Part shown: one piece after another, positions 10,724-23,697 of the stretch
How the letters are laid out: every line of letters begins with the position of its first letter
Numbering within the stretch: the first letter of the stretch is position 1
DNA from: Pleurodeles waltl
Lineage: Eukaryota; Chordata; Amphibia; Caudata; Salamandridae
Length of the DNA: 64,000 bases
Reading direction: 5' to 3'
Assembly (NCBI RefSeq): GCF_031143425.1
Contig: NC_090451.1
Span: 354,834,339-354,898,338 of the forward strand
The notes under the pieces: model-generated
Seen by the model: only the letters and a program-made list of their open reading frames with translations
Told to the model about the DNA's origin: nothing
The model's database searches: none
Position numbers and translations under genes: made by a program

Positions 10724-12401
10724 TCAGAAAAAAACTCTGGAGAATGAAGAGGATGTGAGACTAAGTTCCACCAAGGGTATCCGTGAAGCGGCGTAAGGCC
10801 GAATCGGTATGCACGCTAACAAGGGATGTGCCATCAAAGGGCATATCAAGCAACGAAGCTTGTACAGCTTCTTGGAAATTAGAAGAACGTAACCACACCT
10901 TTCGCTGTAGTGCCACTGAAGAAGCCATAATCCATCCAATCAAATCTGTGGTATCCAAACCACATCTAACAGTAAGCTTGGCAGCCTGCTGACTATCTTG
11001 CTCAAAGGGCATAAGAGCAGTTCTCGCTGTATTAGGCAGAGAAGGCAAAATACGATCCACTGAGTACTATAAAACATGAGAGAAGTGAGCAAGGGCACAA
11101 GAAGTATTAGTGGAACGGAAGGTCGAACTAGATGAGGTGAAAATCCTCTTACCAGAAGGGTTGAGCTGCCTGGCTTCTTCCTCTGGCGGAACAGGAGGAA
11201 TCTGCAGTAAAACTGTGTGCAGCCAAAGCAGTTTGCACCACAAAACTGAGTAGCTAGATGCCGCCGAAGGCATGACGGAACCTCCAGGGCTGGCCTTTAT
11301 CTATGTGAAATAGAGCGCTCCACAGGGGGACCAGAAACTGGTTGGGTCCAAACGTCTAATAGGATATCATAAAGTGCCTCACAATAAGGAAGGACCAGCT
11401 CCACAGAAGACTTGTCAGGATGTAAAACATCAAGCAAAGGATCTGTGGATAGTTGCAAAGTAGGAAGCTGTAAATGCAACACTTTCGATTGATGCTTTAC
11501 CATGTCTGCAAGAGCAGAACTAGCCTCTGAAGCCAACCTAGGAGATGATAGGAGGCTGGAAGCACCCGAGGAATCAAGACCGCTTGTGTTGGCTAAGTCA
11601 ACCAACCGATCCGACTGATTAATCGGAATGGCCTGGAAAGTGGAGGCTGACAAACTCATGCCCTTCAGGTGGAAGAACTAGAGAGTGAGGCCCAGAAAAC
11701 GCCAGGTGAGGAACATTCAACTCCAATGGAGCCACCCCTGGTGTCTGAGTTGACATTGACCAGCGCCAGGAGGGAGAGCCCTCGACTTCGGAAGGAGCAT
11801 CATCGAACTCTGGAGAAACAACAAGGGGCATCGAGTGAAGTTGCAGGCGCCACCACACCCGAAGCCAGCGCCAGAAGGGATGAACCAAGCGCAGCCGATG
11901 GGAGCCATGGGAGGCTGTGCATCGGTGCCGATCCAACTCCGGAGTCGAAGTCGAGGGGCCCAATGAGCACGAAGCCTCCAGTGAGGACCCCTTCAGTACA
12001 CCAACTACCTCCTGAGGGCCGGAAAGCGTTCCAGAGGGAGGAGCAGACTGAAAAACAAAATTCAAGGATGAATAATAGTCCTGCATCAAGGCCTGAGTCG
12101 CTATAGCCCAAGGATAATGCGGAAGGGATGGGATTGACTCCTGTGCAAACTCATCCTCCGAAGATCTAGTGGAGCCGCGTGGGGCAGTGAACTGGAGGAA
12201 GACGCAACTTCGACCGTGGGGATTGCTTACCTTGAGACGTCGCTGGAACCGCAGACGCAGAAGGAGCCGCACATGATCGACTCCTAGAACAGTCTCTGGG
12301 GAGAGAAATGGAGATGAAGGACAACAATAGTTCTGAGAAAATTGCGGCACCCGCGCCACCAGGAGTTTTATCCACCGCTCTCGTAACATCTTAGGCCTCA
12401 C
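10724..12401 (-). pseudogene. DIRS gag-like protein, frameshifted (DIRS-2)
   Basis: The best-preserved part is the C-terminal block in frame 11060-10761: QQAAKLTVRCGLDTTDLIG, VWLRSSNFQEAVQASLLDMP and PFDGTSL, a pattern that recurs in vertebrate DIRS ORF1 proteins. Upstream are 11659-11297 (SALADMVKHQSKVLHL) and 12401-11619 in other frames. The protein packages element RNA. Multiple frameshifts make it non-functional. The plus frame at 11669-12106 is antisense to this region. Confidence 0.6.
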
Positions 12402-12796
12402 CTGTTGACAGGCATCGCAGTCGTCTGTATTGTGATGCCTACCTAAGCATCACATGCAAACAGAGTGAGGGTGCGTGACCAACATCGGTCGAGCACTGGA
12501 CCCAAATGGCTTAAAGGCAGTAGGCATAGTCACTGTTCCAACAACGAAAAAAACATTGAAACGGAAGACCAAAAAATGGCCAGAGGAAACTGCTTCTCCA
12601 GATCCGCTTTGCTGGCCAGAAAAGAAGAAACTGACATCAGCACATCCGGGTAGGGACGATATTGACTCTTGTTGACATCATATCCTGGGACAACGTTGAT
12701 ACAGAGTCACACGACAGCCTCTACCGACACGCAGAGGTACTGCAAAGAAGATTTTTCTGGATTCATTCTGACACCTGGGGGAGAAATCGAAGATAA

Positions 12797-12836
12797 GGAA
12801 TCTGTGGCTAGTTGTCTCTATCAGATAGTACTTGTT
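12797..12836 (-). repeat. 5' terminal repeat segment of DIRS-2
   Basis: The sequence containing AAGGAATCTGTGGCTAG followed by CTCTATCAGAT is shared with 15479-15514, at the same place in DIRS-1. It begins in the middle of the DIRS-1 RT frame, so it marks the junction between the two elements. The full inverted partner is not in the window. Confidence 0.55.
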
Positions 12837-15515
12837 ACCTAATGTGAACCACAGGTAACGTCTGTGAGCGGACAGGATGGGAATGTGGAAGTATGCGTAG
12901 TGCATGTCCAATGCTACTGAATCCAGGGCAGACATGACTGGAGAGAGCGTTTACGTTCTGAATTTCTGCTTTCCCAAGAAGAAATTGAGAGGATGCAGGA
13001 CCAAGATAGGACAAATACCATTGCCCTTCTTGGGCACCAGAAAGTAATGTGTATAACAACCACTACCTACTTCTGCTGCTGGCACCCTCTCTATGGCTCC
13101 CTTGGCCAAGAAAGCCACCACTTCCTGGCGAAAGAAAGATGGTTCTGTGTCAGCCTGTTGCAAGTGGGTCGCATGGGTGGAGCGATGGTCACGAAGGTGA
13201 AGCAGTAGCCCCTTCAGACGATCACGAGAACCCAGCGTTCTGATGTTGTCACCTTACAGTGGCGCAAGTGATTGTGTATCCTATCCCTCACTTGGTGCCC
13301 ATGATGGTTGAAGGTCAAACTAAGAAAGTTTGGAGGCTTCGGTGGAGTGGTGGACTGGCATGACGTCTGGCTGCCTGACTTATAGGGTCTTTGGGTACAT
13401 CGTTCTTGGTCACAAAGAAACTGGGAAGCTTGCATGTTGTGGTGGCCAGGTGGGTAGAGACACGGCTGGAAGCCCCTTCTGTGATCATAAAAAGAGCTAA
13501 AGGCAGACTGGGGCTGGCAAGGAGCCATGGAAAGATCCATGGAAGCTCCCAAGGATCTGGCTGCAGCTCTGCTATCCTTGAAGATCTTCAGCGCAGAGTT
13601 TTCCTTGTCTCCAAGGAGACAGGAGACATCAAAGGGCATGTCCACTTCACCTGAAAAACCAGTCGTCCTCAGGCAGGCATGGCGACATAAGGCCACCTAT
13701 GAAAAAAACACTCCACCTAGTGAGTCAGACATGCTCAGCCCACAAATAATTGTGAACTTAGCAGCGTTCCTTCCATCAGCAATAGTTTGGGAGAGTATGG
13801 CCCACGTCTACTCTGAGACCATAGGCAACACCCGAATCGCAGAGTAAATTGGAGTAATAGCCCAAAATGTACACTATGTTCTCGGTCCGCAAGGCAAAGC
13901 AGGCAGAAATAAAAAATCTTGCCCATAGTGTCCAGCCTTTTGGACTCCCTATCCAGTGGGGTGGTAAGGAATGCACCAGGATTTACTCAGGAAGTGGAGG
14001 CTAGGACAACAAAGCCCTCATGGTTACAGTATTGCGTAAGGAAACAAGGTTCCTCTGGGATCGGGTGATGGTGGCGGGCAACTGTCCTATTCACAGAAGT
14101 CCCTAAGCAGAGCTTGGACCATGTCCCAAGCAGAACATCCATAAGGACGTCATGGAAAGAGAGCAGTTGTGATGGGGTGACTCACAATTGAAGCACATTC
14201 CTCAAGATGTTTGTCTTGATAGCTAAGGATGTCAGCTGAAGGTCCAGGACCTCAGCCCCTTCCTCAACACCATAGGCAGCAAGGCTCCCTCTTCCAAATC
14301 CATGGTAGGAGAACAGACCAAGTCAGTACCTGGGAAAGTATCCAGTCCACTGGCATCCGTCAAATCCTCACACTTTGTGCGCTCCCGTAGGATCAAGGGG
14401 CTGGTATTCGTCAGGATCCAGTGACACCTCCCATTCATCCTGTCAAGACTTAGACCATAGAAATAGGGTATAGACTCTGGTGCCAGAGTCTGCACCGGAG
14501 TCTGCTTCGGATTTAAGAATGGGGCCGGGAGCTTCAACACCAAGGCTGGTACCAGGGGAAGGTTGAGGTGGCTCAACTGGCACCATTCCAGATCTCTCTG
14601 TGAATCCAAGGGCCCAACTGGCACAAAGGGCAACCTGCCAGCAGAGGACTAGTAGGTGCCCCTCATGAACCCACAGGATCTGACGGCGCCTTAGCAGGGA
14701 CAGGCTCCCCAAATATGAGGTGCATGGCCTCTTAAAATTCTTGAAGTTGGGCAGGGGTTGCTCTGGCTCCTGGAAACTCCGGGAGGGACAGAGACAACCC
14801 AGGCGCAGACTAAACTGTGGAGTTGGGCCTCCAGGGTCAACATCCCCTCATCTTGTTGCATGGTTTCGACAGACGAGGCGAATTCGAAGACCTTTTGAAC
14901 TTCATACTTTTCGCTTTCTCATGAGACTTAACAAAATGGGAAAACCCTGAGGAAGACCGATAGCTCTGCGACCGATCTCAGGACCTTCCTCTTGACCTGG
15001 ATCGGAAGTGTTGCAATATCACATTTTGAGCGACATGGAGCTGGAGGGATTGCTCCACAAGGACTCAGGTGCATGGCTTGAAAATCAACGCAGGTCTTGG
15101 GGTTGTGGTTGTACTCAAGACACCAGAGACAGAAGCGATGTCAGTCCACCCCTGGCATTGATCCTGACAGGCATGTCTTGAATCAAGCCTTTCTCATTGA
15201 TATCCCTGCCACACCACAGGAGAAGTCTCAAAAAAACCTCTACAGAAGGTCGAAAAAAGGACAATAAAGAAGTGACAGATGTATCTCTCTCCGGATCTGT
15301 GCTGACTGACATGGGGGAAAAAAATAACTGACATCAGCACGCTAGGGTGGTGTCTATAGTTGCACCACGCAAGTTGTTTCAAGCACAGACTACAATGCCA
15401 CACAGATGCGAAGGTCACCTACTAGGGCACATGAGTACTGCACACAAATCATTTCCAGATTGGGGATAATTCTAAGGTAAGGAATCTGTGGCTAGAAGTT
15501 TCCATCAGATTACCA
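12837..15515 (-). mobile_element. DIRS-type retrotransposon fragment (DIRS-1), gag to RT, 3' truncated
   Basis: On minus it has a terminal segment at about 15290-15515, degraded gag pieces (14712-13735), gag C-terminus and RT leader (13696-13214) and the RT N-terminus (13163-12840). It stops where the DIRS-2 terminus starts, in the RT fingers. Order and orientation are those of a DIRS element. RNase H, methyltransferase-like and recombinase parts are missing. Confidence 0.65.
12840..14712 (-). pseudogene. DIRS gag C-terminus and RT N-terminus (DIRS-1), broken
   Basis: Frame 13696-13214 includes LRTTGFSGEVDMPFD and SALKIFKDSRAAARSLGA, matching the gag C-terminus, and ends with KVTTSERWVL, the conserved leader before DIRS RTs. 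Frame 13163-12951 has CYTHYFLVPKKGNGICPIL and LHPLNFFLG, the first RT motifs. Frame 12935-12840 has MHYAYFHIPILSAHRRYLWF, the D-x-x-D-A-Y-F-H-I-P block with the catalytic Asp changed to His (MHYAY). Upstream gag pieces (14633-14232) carry the DASGLDTFPGTDL motif. The protein cannot be active. Confidence 0.65.
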
Positions 15516-16043
15516 GGAACTCCTGCTTGGATGTCTTAACAGAGTACTGTTTAGTTTTTGTAAGTGTACATAAGTTTGGCATGTTTTGTGGTTACTGTTT
15601 GTTATTTTTATGCAGAAAGTAAGCTCTGATCTGTAGATATTTGAAAATAAACTCGTAAAAACATTTTATGATTTCATCTGCATACAACTGATGCAAAAGT
15701 TGTCAGATTTCTTCCATTTTATGTTGGCCCGCACAGGAGAGGCTTCTGCCAGTAGGTGATTGTTCCAAACTGGTTGATATCTGTGTAGTAAGGGGAAATC
15801 ACAATACCTGTTCATCTATTCCCATATCAGCTTATATGTTAATTTTAGTTTGAAGGTTACATGCATTTGATTTCTTGTGGTTTTTGAAAAGAAAAACAAA
15901 CATAAGGTTTGAATAATAGAAAAAATACATTGACAGGAAAACAAAACACTCAACAGCAGCCTGCATTCTATTTGTATAACACTTACTAACTCTGATGAGG
16001 CGCCAAAATTGGACAGTAATAGCTGCACACAACAGTAAACAGC
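15516..16043. other. Non-coding interval between DIRS-1 and LTR-A
   Basis: AT-rich sequence without a supported gene or recognisable repeat boundary. The minus frames at 15816-16104 resemble nothing I know. It may be older host sequence. Confidence 0.4.
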
Positions 16044-17807
16044 TGTAGGAAGTTGGCTCTGTATATACTATTTCAAAGTAAGAAATAGTGTGCACAGAGT
16101 CCAAGGGTCCCCCTTAGAGGTAAGATAGTGTCAAAATTAGATAATTCTAATGCTCTATTTTGTGGCAGTGTTGTCGAGCAGTAGGCTTATCAGAGGGTAC
16201 TGTTAAGCATTTGTTGTACAAACACGGCCAATAAATGACTCAAAGACTTACTCCAGGCAAATAGGTTTTTATATTGAAAAATCTATTTTCTTAGTTTATT
16301 TTAAGAACCACAGGTTCAAGATTTACATTAAACACTTTAAATGCAAGGTACTTCACTTAGATACATGAGGAACTCGGAATAAAAGCAATATCATATACAG
16401 TCTTTGTAAAAATGGCAATAAGCTATTTTCAAAGTGGACACAGTGCAAAAATCAGCAGTTCCTGGGGGAGGTAAGTAAAGGTTAGATTAGGAGGCAAGTA
16501 AAACACAAGTCTCAGTCCTGGGGCATAGGCAGCCCACCGTTGGGGGTTCAAGGCAACCCCAAGGTTACCACACCAGCAGCTCAGGGCCGGATAGGTGCAG
16601 AGGTCAAAGAGGTCCCCAAAACACATAGGCGCCTATGGAGAACAGGTGTGCTCCGGTTCTAGTCTGCCAGCAGGTAAGTACCTGCGTCTTAGGGGGCAGT
16701 TCCTTCAGGTCCTGGGGGCTGCGGGTGCAGTGCTGGTTCCAGGCGTCGGGTCCCTTGTTGCAGGCAGACGCGGTCAGGGGGAGCCTTTGGATTCTTTCTG
16801 CAGTCGTCGCTGTGGGGGTTCAGGGGGGTTGTCTCTGGTTACTCACGGGCTCGCAGTCACCGGGGAGTCCTCCCTGAGGTGTTGGTTCTCTGGATCTCGA
16901 GCCCGGGGCGTCGGGTGCAGAGTGAGAAGTCTCACGCTTCCGGCAGGAAACGTAAAGTCTTTGGAAGTTGCTTCTTTGTTGCAAAAAAGTAGCTGGTTTT
17001 GAACAGGGACGCTGTTCACGGGAGTTTCTTGGTCCTTTAGTCCAGGGCAGTCCTCTGAGGCTTCAGAGGTCGCTGGTCCCGGTCGGATGCATTGCTGGTT
17101 GCAGGTTTTCAAAGTTGGAGACAGGCCGGTAGGGCTGAGGCCAAAGCAGTTGTCGTTTTCCTCCTTCTCTGCAGGCTTGTAGGTCAGCAGTCCTTGTTTC
17201 TTCAGGTTGCAGGAATCTGATTTCCTGGGATCTGGGGTGCCTCTAAATACTGAATTTAGGGGCGTGTTTAGGTCTGGGAGGACAGTAGCCAATGGCTACT
17301 GTCCTTGAGGGTGGCTACACCCTCTTTGTGCCTCCTCCCTGTGGGGAGGGGGGCACATCCCTAATCCTATTGGGGAATGCTCTAGCCACAAGATGGAGGA
17401 TTTCTAAAAATAAGAGTCAACTCTGCTCAGGACACCTTAGGGGCTGTCCTGACTGGTGGGTGACTCCTCCTTGTTTTCCTAATTATCTCCTCCAGCCTTG
17501 CCGCCAAAAGTGGGGGCAGTAGCCGGAGGGGCGGGCATCTCCACTAGCTGGGATGCCCTGTGGCGTTGTAACAAAGGGGGTGAGCCTTTGAGGCTCACTG
17601 CCAGGTGTTACAGTTCCTGCAGGGGGAGGTGAGAAGCAGCTCCACCCAGTACAGGCTTTGTTTGTGGCCACAGAGTGACAAAGGCACTCTCCCCATGTTG
17701 ACAGCAACATGTCTGGTGTGTGGCAGGATGGCAGAAACTAGTCAGCCTACACTGGAAGTCGGGTGTATGTTACAATAAGTTGCACACTGGCATCAGTGTG
17801 CATTTAT

Positions 17808-17822
17808 TGTGCTGAGAAGTTT
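17808..17822 (+). repeat. L1 target-site duplication, left copy
   Basis: TGTGCTGAGAAGTTT, identical to 26092-26106. It flanks the L1 insertion within LTR-A. The last three T could also belong to the L1 tail. Confidence 0.9.
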
Positions 17823-17850
17823 TTTTTTTGTTTTTTTAAGTCTGTTTATT
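17823..17850 (-). terminator. L1 poly-A tail and polyadenylation signal
   Basis: The T-rich run at 17821-17837 on plus is the A-rich tail of the minus-strand element. TTTATT at 17845-17850 is the reverse complement of AATAAA, about 10 bp before the tail. Confidence 0.8.
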
Positions 17851-17898
17851 AAACACAATCTTCACACAACAATACAATAGCTGTTCGTTATTTTGCAG

Positions 17899-19702
17899 TC
17901 CGTTTACACACTTGTATAATTTTACACAGCATTGCTACACCATAAGGTGTCAAAAAAAGGAAGGAAAGGGAGGGAGAGAGGAGAATGAGGATAACGGGAT
18001 GGGAAAACAATTATAAACAATCATAAGAATACGAAGTAACTAAGGGCAAGGTAAATGAAGGTGCAGCAGCATTTAGCGTGCGAGCTATTGTGGGAGCTGA
18101 TTGCAGCTTAAGGGTCCGGCCAATCATTATCGGCATCAGTACTAATTTAAGTGATCACCTGCAGTGCGTGGGGGGAAAAAAGAGTAGAAGCACAGCTATT
18201 AAATGTAACTAAGGTGGAGATCACCAAAAGGATATAAAATGTGTCTGTGGGGTTGACAGGTTCAGGGGCAGGCATATTTTGCGTGTTATAGATATATGTT
18301 GCATGCATGTATTAATGCGTGGGGCGTGTCTGGGCACAGCTTAGAGATATCTTTTGAGGAAGAAGAAGGATATTAGCGATGAGTGCATTTGAAAACAACC
18401 AGAATTGATGCTGTGTGGCTAAGACATTAACAGTGCCAGCCCAAGCTGTGATGTTTGTGTATAGTATCCTGTTCACGGGGGATACATGTCGTCTCTGGCC
18501 TCTATTGCTACCACAAAAGTGTCCCAAACTTCCGGGCCCTCAAGAATGAGACCTTTGTGTTGTAGCAGGTGAAGTGTGTGGGCTTCAGCTTGAGAACGGC
18601 TATGTAAATCGTGCAGCCATGTCGCGTGGGAAGGGACATGTGGAGCTTTCCAATGTGTTGCTATCAAACGTTTATACACCACAAATGCCAAGTCTATGAA
18701 CTTGTGTGTATGTTTGTCTGTTTTGGCTCGATGTCGTATGCCGAGTAAGCAGGAGTCAGGCGTGGGTACCAGGGTATGATATGAGATATCTGCTGTGATC
18801 TCCGTTTACACACTTGTATAATTTTACACAGCATTGCTACACCATAAGGTGTCAAAAAAAGGAAGGAAAGGGAGGGAGAGAGGAGAATGAGGATAACGGG
18901 ATGGGAAAACAATTATAAACAATCATAAGAATACGAAGTAACTAAGGGCAAGGTAAATGAAGGTGCAGCAGCATTTAGCGTGCGAGCTATTGTGGGAGCT
19001 GATTGCAGCTTACGGGTCCGGCCAATCATTATCGGCATCAGTACTAATTTAAGTGATCACCTGCAGTGCGTGGGGGGAAAAAAGAGTAGAAGCACAGCTA
19101 TTAAATGTAACTAAGGTGGAGATCACCAAAAGGATATAAAATGTGTCTGTGGGGTTGACAGGTTCAGGGGCAGGCATATTTTGCGTGTTATAGATATATG
19201 TTGCATGCATGTATTAATGCGTGGGGCGTGTCTGGGCACAGCTTAGAGATATCTTTTGAGGAAGAAGAAGGATATTAGCGATGAGTGCATTTGAAAACAA
19301 CCAGAATTGATGCTGTGTGGCTAAGACATTAACAGTGCCAGCCCAAGCTGTGATGTTTGTGTATAGTATCCTGTTCACGGGGGATACATGTCGTCTCTGG
19401 CCTCTATTGCTACCACGAAAGTGTCCCAAACTTCCGGGCCCTCAAGAATGAGACCTTTGTGTTGTAGCAGGTGAAGTGTGTGGGCTTCAGCTTGAGAACG
19501 GCTATGTAAATCGTGCAGCCATGTCGCGTGGGAAGGGACATGTGGAGCTTTCCAATGTGTTGCTATCAAACGTTTATACACCACAAATGCCAAGTCTATG
19601 AACTTGTGTGTATGTTTGTCTGTTTTGGCTCGATGTCGTATGCCGAGTAAGCAGGAGTCAGGCGTGGGTACCAGGGTATGATATGAGATATCTGCTGTGA
19701 TC
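17899..19702. repeat. 902-bp direct tandem duplication inside the L1 3' region
   Basis: Copy 1 is 17899-18800 and copy 2 is 18801-19702, with a constant offset of 902 bp and no indels noticed. Only two differences were seen by eye (A/C near 18118/19020 and A/G near 18517/19419). TCCGT occurs at both unit starts and just after copy 2 (19703-19707), a microhomology at the breakpoint. The unit covers the end of ORF2 and most of the 3' UTR, so ORF2 C-terminal codons appear twice. Confidence 0.95.
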
Positions 19703-22700
19703 TCCGTCACTCGTTGCCAGGCCGAGTTTATGGAGTGGCAACTCCAGACCATGTGGTAGAAGTCAGCTGCTGGCATAGCGCATCTAGGACACGTTGGTTT
19801 TGTGTTGGGGTAGATTCTTTGGATGCGGGCTGGTGATAAATATGATTGGTGAAGATAATTAAATTGGGTGTAACGTAGGCGAGGATTGCGGGATATTGGT
19901 TTAATCGTTGCGCGGGCGGTAACCCAGGTCTTCTGTGGTAGTGGGGCAGGAAGGACAGAGTCCCATCGCGCCTTCGCGTGTGGCTGTGTAGTGCATATTA
20001 CTTCAAGCAATGCTTTATATAGTGTGGTGATAATGCTCTTTGAACTGCCAATGGTTAGGATAGTGATGAGTAACAAGGACTCAGGAGGTTCCGAGTCTCC
20101 TGCGCCCCAGATATTATTGAGTAATAATTTTGTGGTATTAAATGTTAGAAAGGCCCCATTTTGCATAGTGCCCGCAGTCACCAGTTCCGCGAAAGTATGC
20201 ATCGCGGAGCTAGAGTATAAATCACCTAATTGGAGCGTGTTCATTTCACGTGTATCATGGTGTATTGACAGGGTTTGAGTGCCCGGCAGTTGAAACAGTG
20301 GCAGCAGAGGTGAATAGGGGGAGAGGTGGTCTTATTCTGGACATATATACGCCAGCAGAATCGAGCTGCCTCTAGCAATATTAGTCTGGGAAACGTATGG
20401 GAAGTGCTAGTTAGTATCGAGAGCAGCAGCCCCTGTGGTGCTGTATGTGTCTGTAACATTCTGCTTTCAACCGACGGGGTATCTCGGAGCCATGTGGATA
20501 GCCATGACAATTGAGCGGCTGCATAATATCTTTCAAAGTTAGGCATTCCTAATCCACCCATCTCCTGCGGGTGCTGCGTTATTGACAGCGTCACTCTGCG
20601 TCTATCTTTGCCCCAGAGTAAATCAGTTAGTATTGATTGCAGCTTGTTAAAGAAGGAGCGTGGTAAGCACTGCGGGAGGGCTGTAAAATAGTACAAAACC
20701 CTTGGGAGGATGAGCATCTTGGCTATCGCCACACGGCCCATGGAGGATAGGGGGAGTGAGCTCCAGAAGGGTATTGAGCCACGAACGGAGCCAAGGACCC
20801 TATCTATATTACCTTCTTTTAGATCTGAAATGGAGTGCTAGATCTGCACTCCCAGATATTTAAAGGTTATATATGACCAGGGTAATTTATATTGCGGTAG
20901 CGTCATGTGGTGAGCAACTGGGATCGGAGTGATAGGGAATATGCTTGATTTGGACCAGTTGACGTGCAGTCCAGAGGCAAAGGCGAAGGAGTCTAGCATC
21001 TGCAGTACCTCTGTCATGCAGGCTGAGTGGTCGCGCAGCTATATTAAGGCATCATCTGCATATAAAGATACAATGTGGTGGGTGTTAGACTCCGGGATAC
21101 CCCATATGTGTGCGTAGCTCCGTAGTTTAATCGCTAGTGGCTCCATAGCAATAGCGAATAGCAATGGGGATAATGGGCAGCCTTGTCTAGTGCCTCTGCC
21201 TATGGGGAATGCTTCAGAGATAACTCGTCCATTTTTGACACGGGCAGTGGGCCTGGAGCAAAGCGTTTTGATCCAGTTAATAAAACCGGCGCCAAAACCA
21301 AATGCTTTAAGTGTGTGTAAGAGATAGTTCCAACTGAGTGTGTCAAATGCTTTTTCTATATCTAGGGAAAGGGCCACTGCTTCCGAGTTTGTATTGCTGT
21401 GCATTATGTGTAAGAGTCTCCTAATATTTAGGAAAGTGCTTCTGCCAGGAATAACGCCGGATTGATCATGGTGTATTAAGGTCGGTAAACAGAGGAGGAG
21501 CCTGTTTGCGAGTACTTTTCCTAGTAATTTGCAGTCTGTGTTCAGCAAGGAGAGCGGCCTATATGATTTGACATCTAGAGGGTCTCGGCCTGTTTTTGGG
21601 AGGACGACTATCAGTGCCTCGCATATTGAATCCGGCAATTATAATTTGTGGTGTGCTTCATTAAATACTTCTATAAGTGGGTGTAATAAGTGGGCGGCGT
21701 GGGAATTGTAATATTCTATCGGTAGACCGTCTGACCCGGGCGTTTTGCTACGTGCCATTTGTGATAATGCTAGACGCAGCTCTTCAATAGTGATAGGGCC
21801 GTCTAGAGTGGCGGTGTTGTCAAGGATAAGTTGGTTTTGGGAGACCAGGTTTAGTGTGTTAATAAGGTGTTGCTCTGGAGGTTGTGGAGGGGGTGTGTAG
21901 AGGGTGCGATAGTATGTGGAGAAGGCGTCGTTTATGCCTGCTTGGGTGTTAACGATGGTGTCAGCATTTAAGCGTATTGCGCCAATGGGTGTTGGTTGTG
22001 AAGGCTGCCGAATCAGCCAAGCTAATAATCTACCAGATCTGTCACCCTCAGCGTGTTGTCTGGCCATGTAGTGTCTGTAATCATGTTTACTCAATCTATT
22101 GTCTTTCTCCTTGTGAGTAGCCCTGAGCAGGTGCAGTGTTGTTAGTGAGGGTTAACTGTTGTCATTTGCATTCTCTGCTTTACGGAGCTTTGTTTCTAAG
22201 TCTTGTAATTCCTTAAGGAGTACCTTTCTGACCCCTACGTGGCCGAAAGGCAGTGACCTCTTATCACCACTTTATGAGCGTCCCACTCTATGGCACAGGA
22301 TGAGGTTGTATTTTTATTTGATAGAAAATAATCGGTTAGACTTTTGGAGATATCCTTTTGAAAAGGAGGGTCTAGGAGGGCTTCTGGTTGTAGACGCTAT
22401 GTTGGTATCCGAGTGTGAACGTGTCCCCAGGCCAGTGTTAGGCATAGTGGGTTATGGTCTGATATCGTGCGTGCTAGATATTCAGACAAGCATATTTTAT
22501 GAATGATAGTAGCGGATACAAAAAATATGTCTATCCTAGTATGCAGTTTATGAACTGGGGAGAAGTAAGAGTATTCGCGATGAGTGGGATGGTGCACCCT
22601 CCATATATCTCTCAGCCTGTTGTTTGATGCCCACTGCGCCAGAGTCTCTGAGGCACGATTGGCAGGGGCTGCGATGAGTGGGGGAAATGAGCGGTCCATT

Positions 22701-23168
22701 TGAGTGTCCAGGACACTATTGAAGTCACCCCCCCATATGCATTCTAATGTGGGGTCTCTAAGGTTGCCAGTAGTGAGCGTGGATAAGAAGTCGCGCTGGT
22801 TCGCGTTTGGGGAATACAGTGCAACCAGGGCTAATGGGGACCCGTCTAAAGTGCCTTCAAGTATTACATGTCTGCCATTTGGATCACACTGTGCGAGAGA
22901 ATACAAACGGGACCCTGGGTGCTATCCAGATGGCAACTCCGCGGGCAAAGGACGAAGTAGTGGTGCTGTATAATTGGCCCTTACATTTTGAGCGTGCGGT
23001 GTCCAGGATGGATTTGGTAAAATGTGTCTCTTTTAGTAAAGCTATGTGTACTTGATGTCTTGTGAGGAAAGCGTGAACCCTTTGACGTTTCTGTGGATTT
23101 GCCATGCCCTTAACGTTCCATGTGAGTATTTTGTATTTCAGGTTCCCTTGGTGCCTGTGAGTGGCCAT
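19375..23168 (-). pseudogene. L1 ORF2: endonuclease, reverse transcriptase, C-terminal zinc knuckle (frameshifted)
   Basis: Successive minus frames give the full protein. Endonuclease: LTWNVKGMANPQKRQRV and LLKETHF at 23168-22884, then WGGDFNSVLD and SDHNPLCLTL in 22906-22397. RT: SKTPGSDGLPIEYY in 22094-21639, then LSLDIEKAFDTLSW, RGTRQGCPLSPLLFAI and SLYADDALI (catalytic YADD) in 21638-21039. The C-terminal part at 20244-19375 has PTCPRCAMPAADFYHMVWSC, the CCHC-type motif. Frame breaks occur near 22900, 22390, 21640, 21040 and 20745. The QETH Gln is Lys here. The protein would nick DNA and reverse-transcribe L1 RNA. Confidence 0.9.
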
Positions 23169-23697
23169 AGTTGTTTTATATTTATTATATGATCGGGATT
23201 ATGATTATCTGTCAACCCCATTTTGACATTGTTATGGGACTCAGCCGCTGTGATTGGCCGACCAGTGATTAACGAGCTGTGGGCTATAAGTTTGTTGCTG
23301 CAGTAAGCGTTTCTTGTGTGTTTGCCGCTGTTTTTGTGTTTAACCCGCCCTTTATAGATCCATTCACCTGATATAGAGGTGCACACTAAAACAACATACA
23401 ACAAATAAACTATTAACATATATAGAACAATACCGGAAAACTCCAGTGTGAGGTAATGGTCCATATGGAGCAGGGGGGTGCCGGTTGGCGTTGGTGCAAA
23501 GGTATGGTCTTACCCTGCCGGGGTTTCTCATAATTTAGAAAGCGAGGCACGTCGGCCGGAGGGCACTTGTTAGTTGCAAGTCTGCGTGTAGGGGCATTGA
23601 AGAAACAGTGACGAAGACTTTAATGCGTTGAGTGATCAAGATGCCAAGGAGATATCTCGCCGTGGTTGGTGGGTAAAAGCATATTAAGTCTAATCAT

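Larger units (their letters stand above)
10056..12836 (-). mobile_element. DIRS-type retrotransposon fragment (DIRS-2), gag region, 3' truncated
   Basis: A terminal segment at 12797-12836, rc of AAGGAATCTGTGGCTAG...TATCAGAT, matches the one that begins the neighbouring DIRS-1 at about 15475-15515. Gag-like fragments run from about 12401 down to 10740. From 10287 to 10057 the frame ...LQDRRLICGPRRALLSFF looks like the degraded leader before a DIRS RT. LTR-A copy 1 abuts at 10055, so RT, RNase H and recombinase are missing. Confidence 0.6.

Noticed and set aside
11669..12106. 145-codon plus frame
   Set aside because: Antisense to the DIRS-2 gag region; no family resemblance.
19375..20244. Independent host gene with a zinc motif
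   Set aside because: The CCHC-type segment is the normal L1 ORF2 C-terminus and follows the RT in order.
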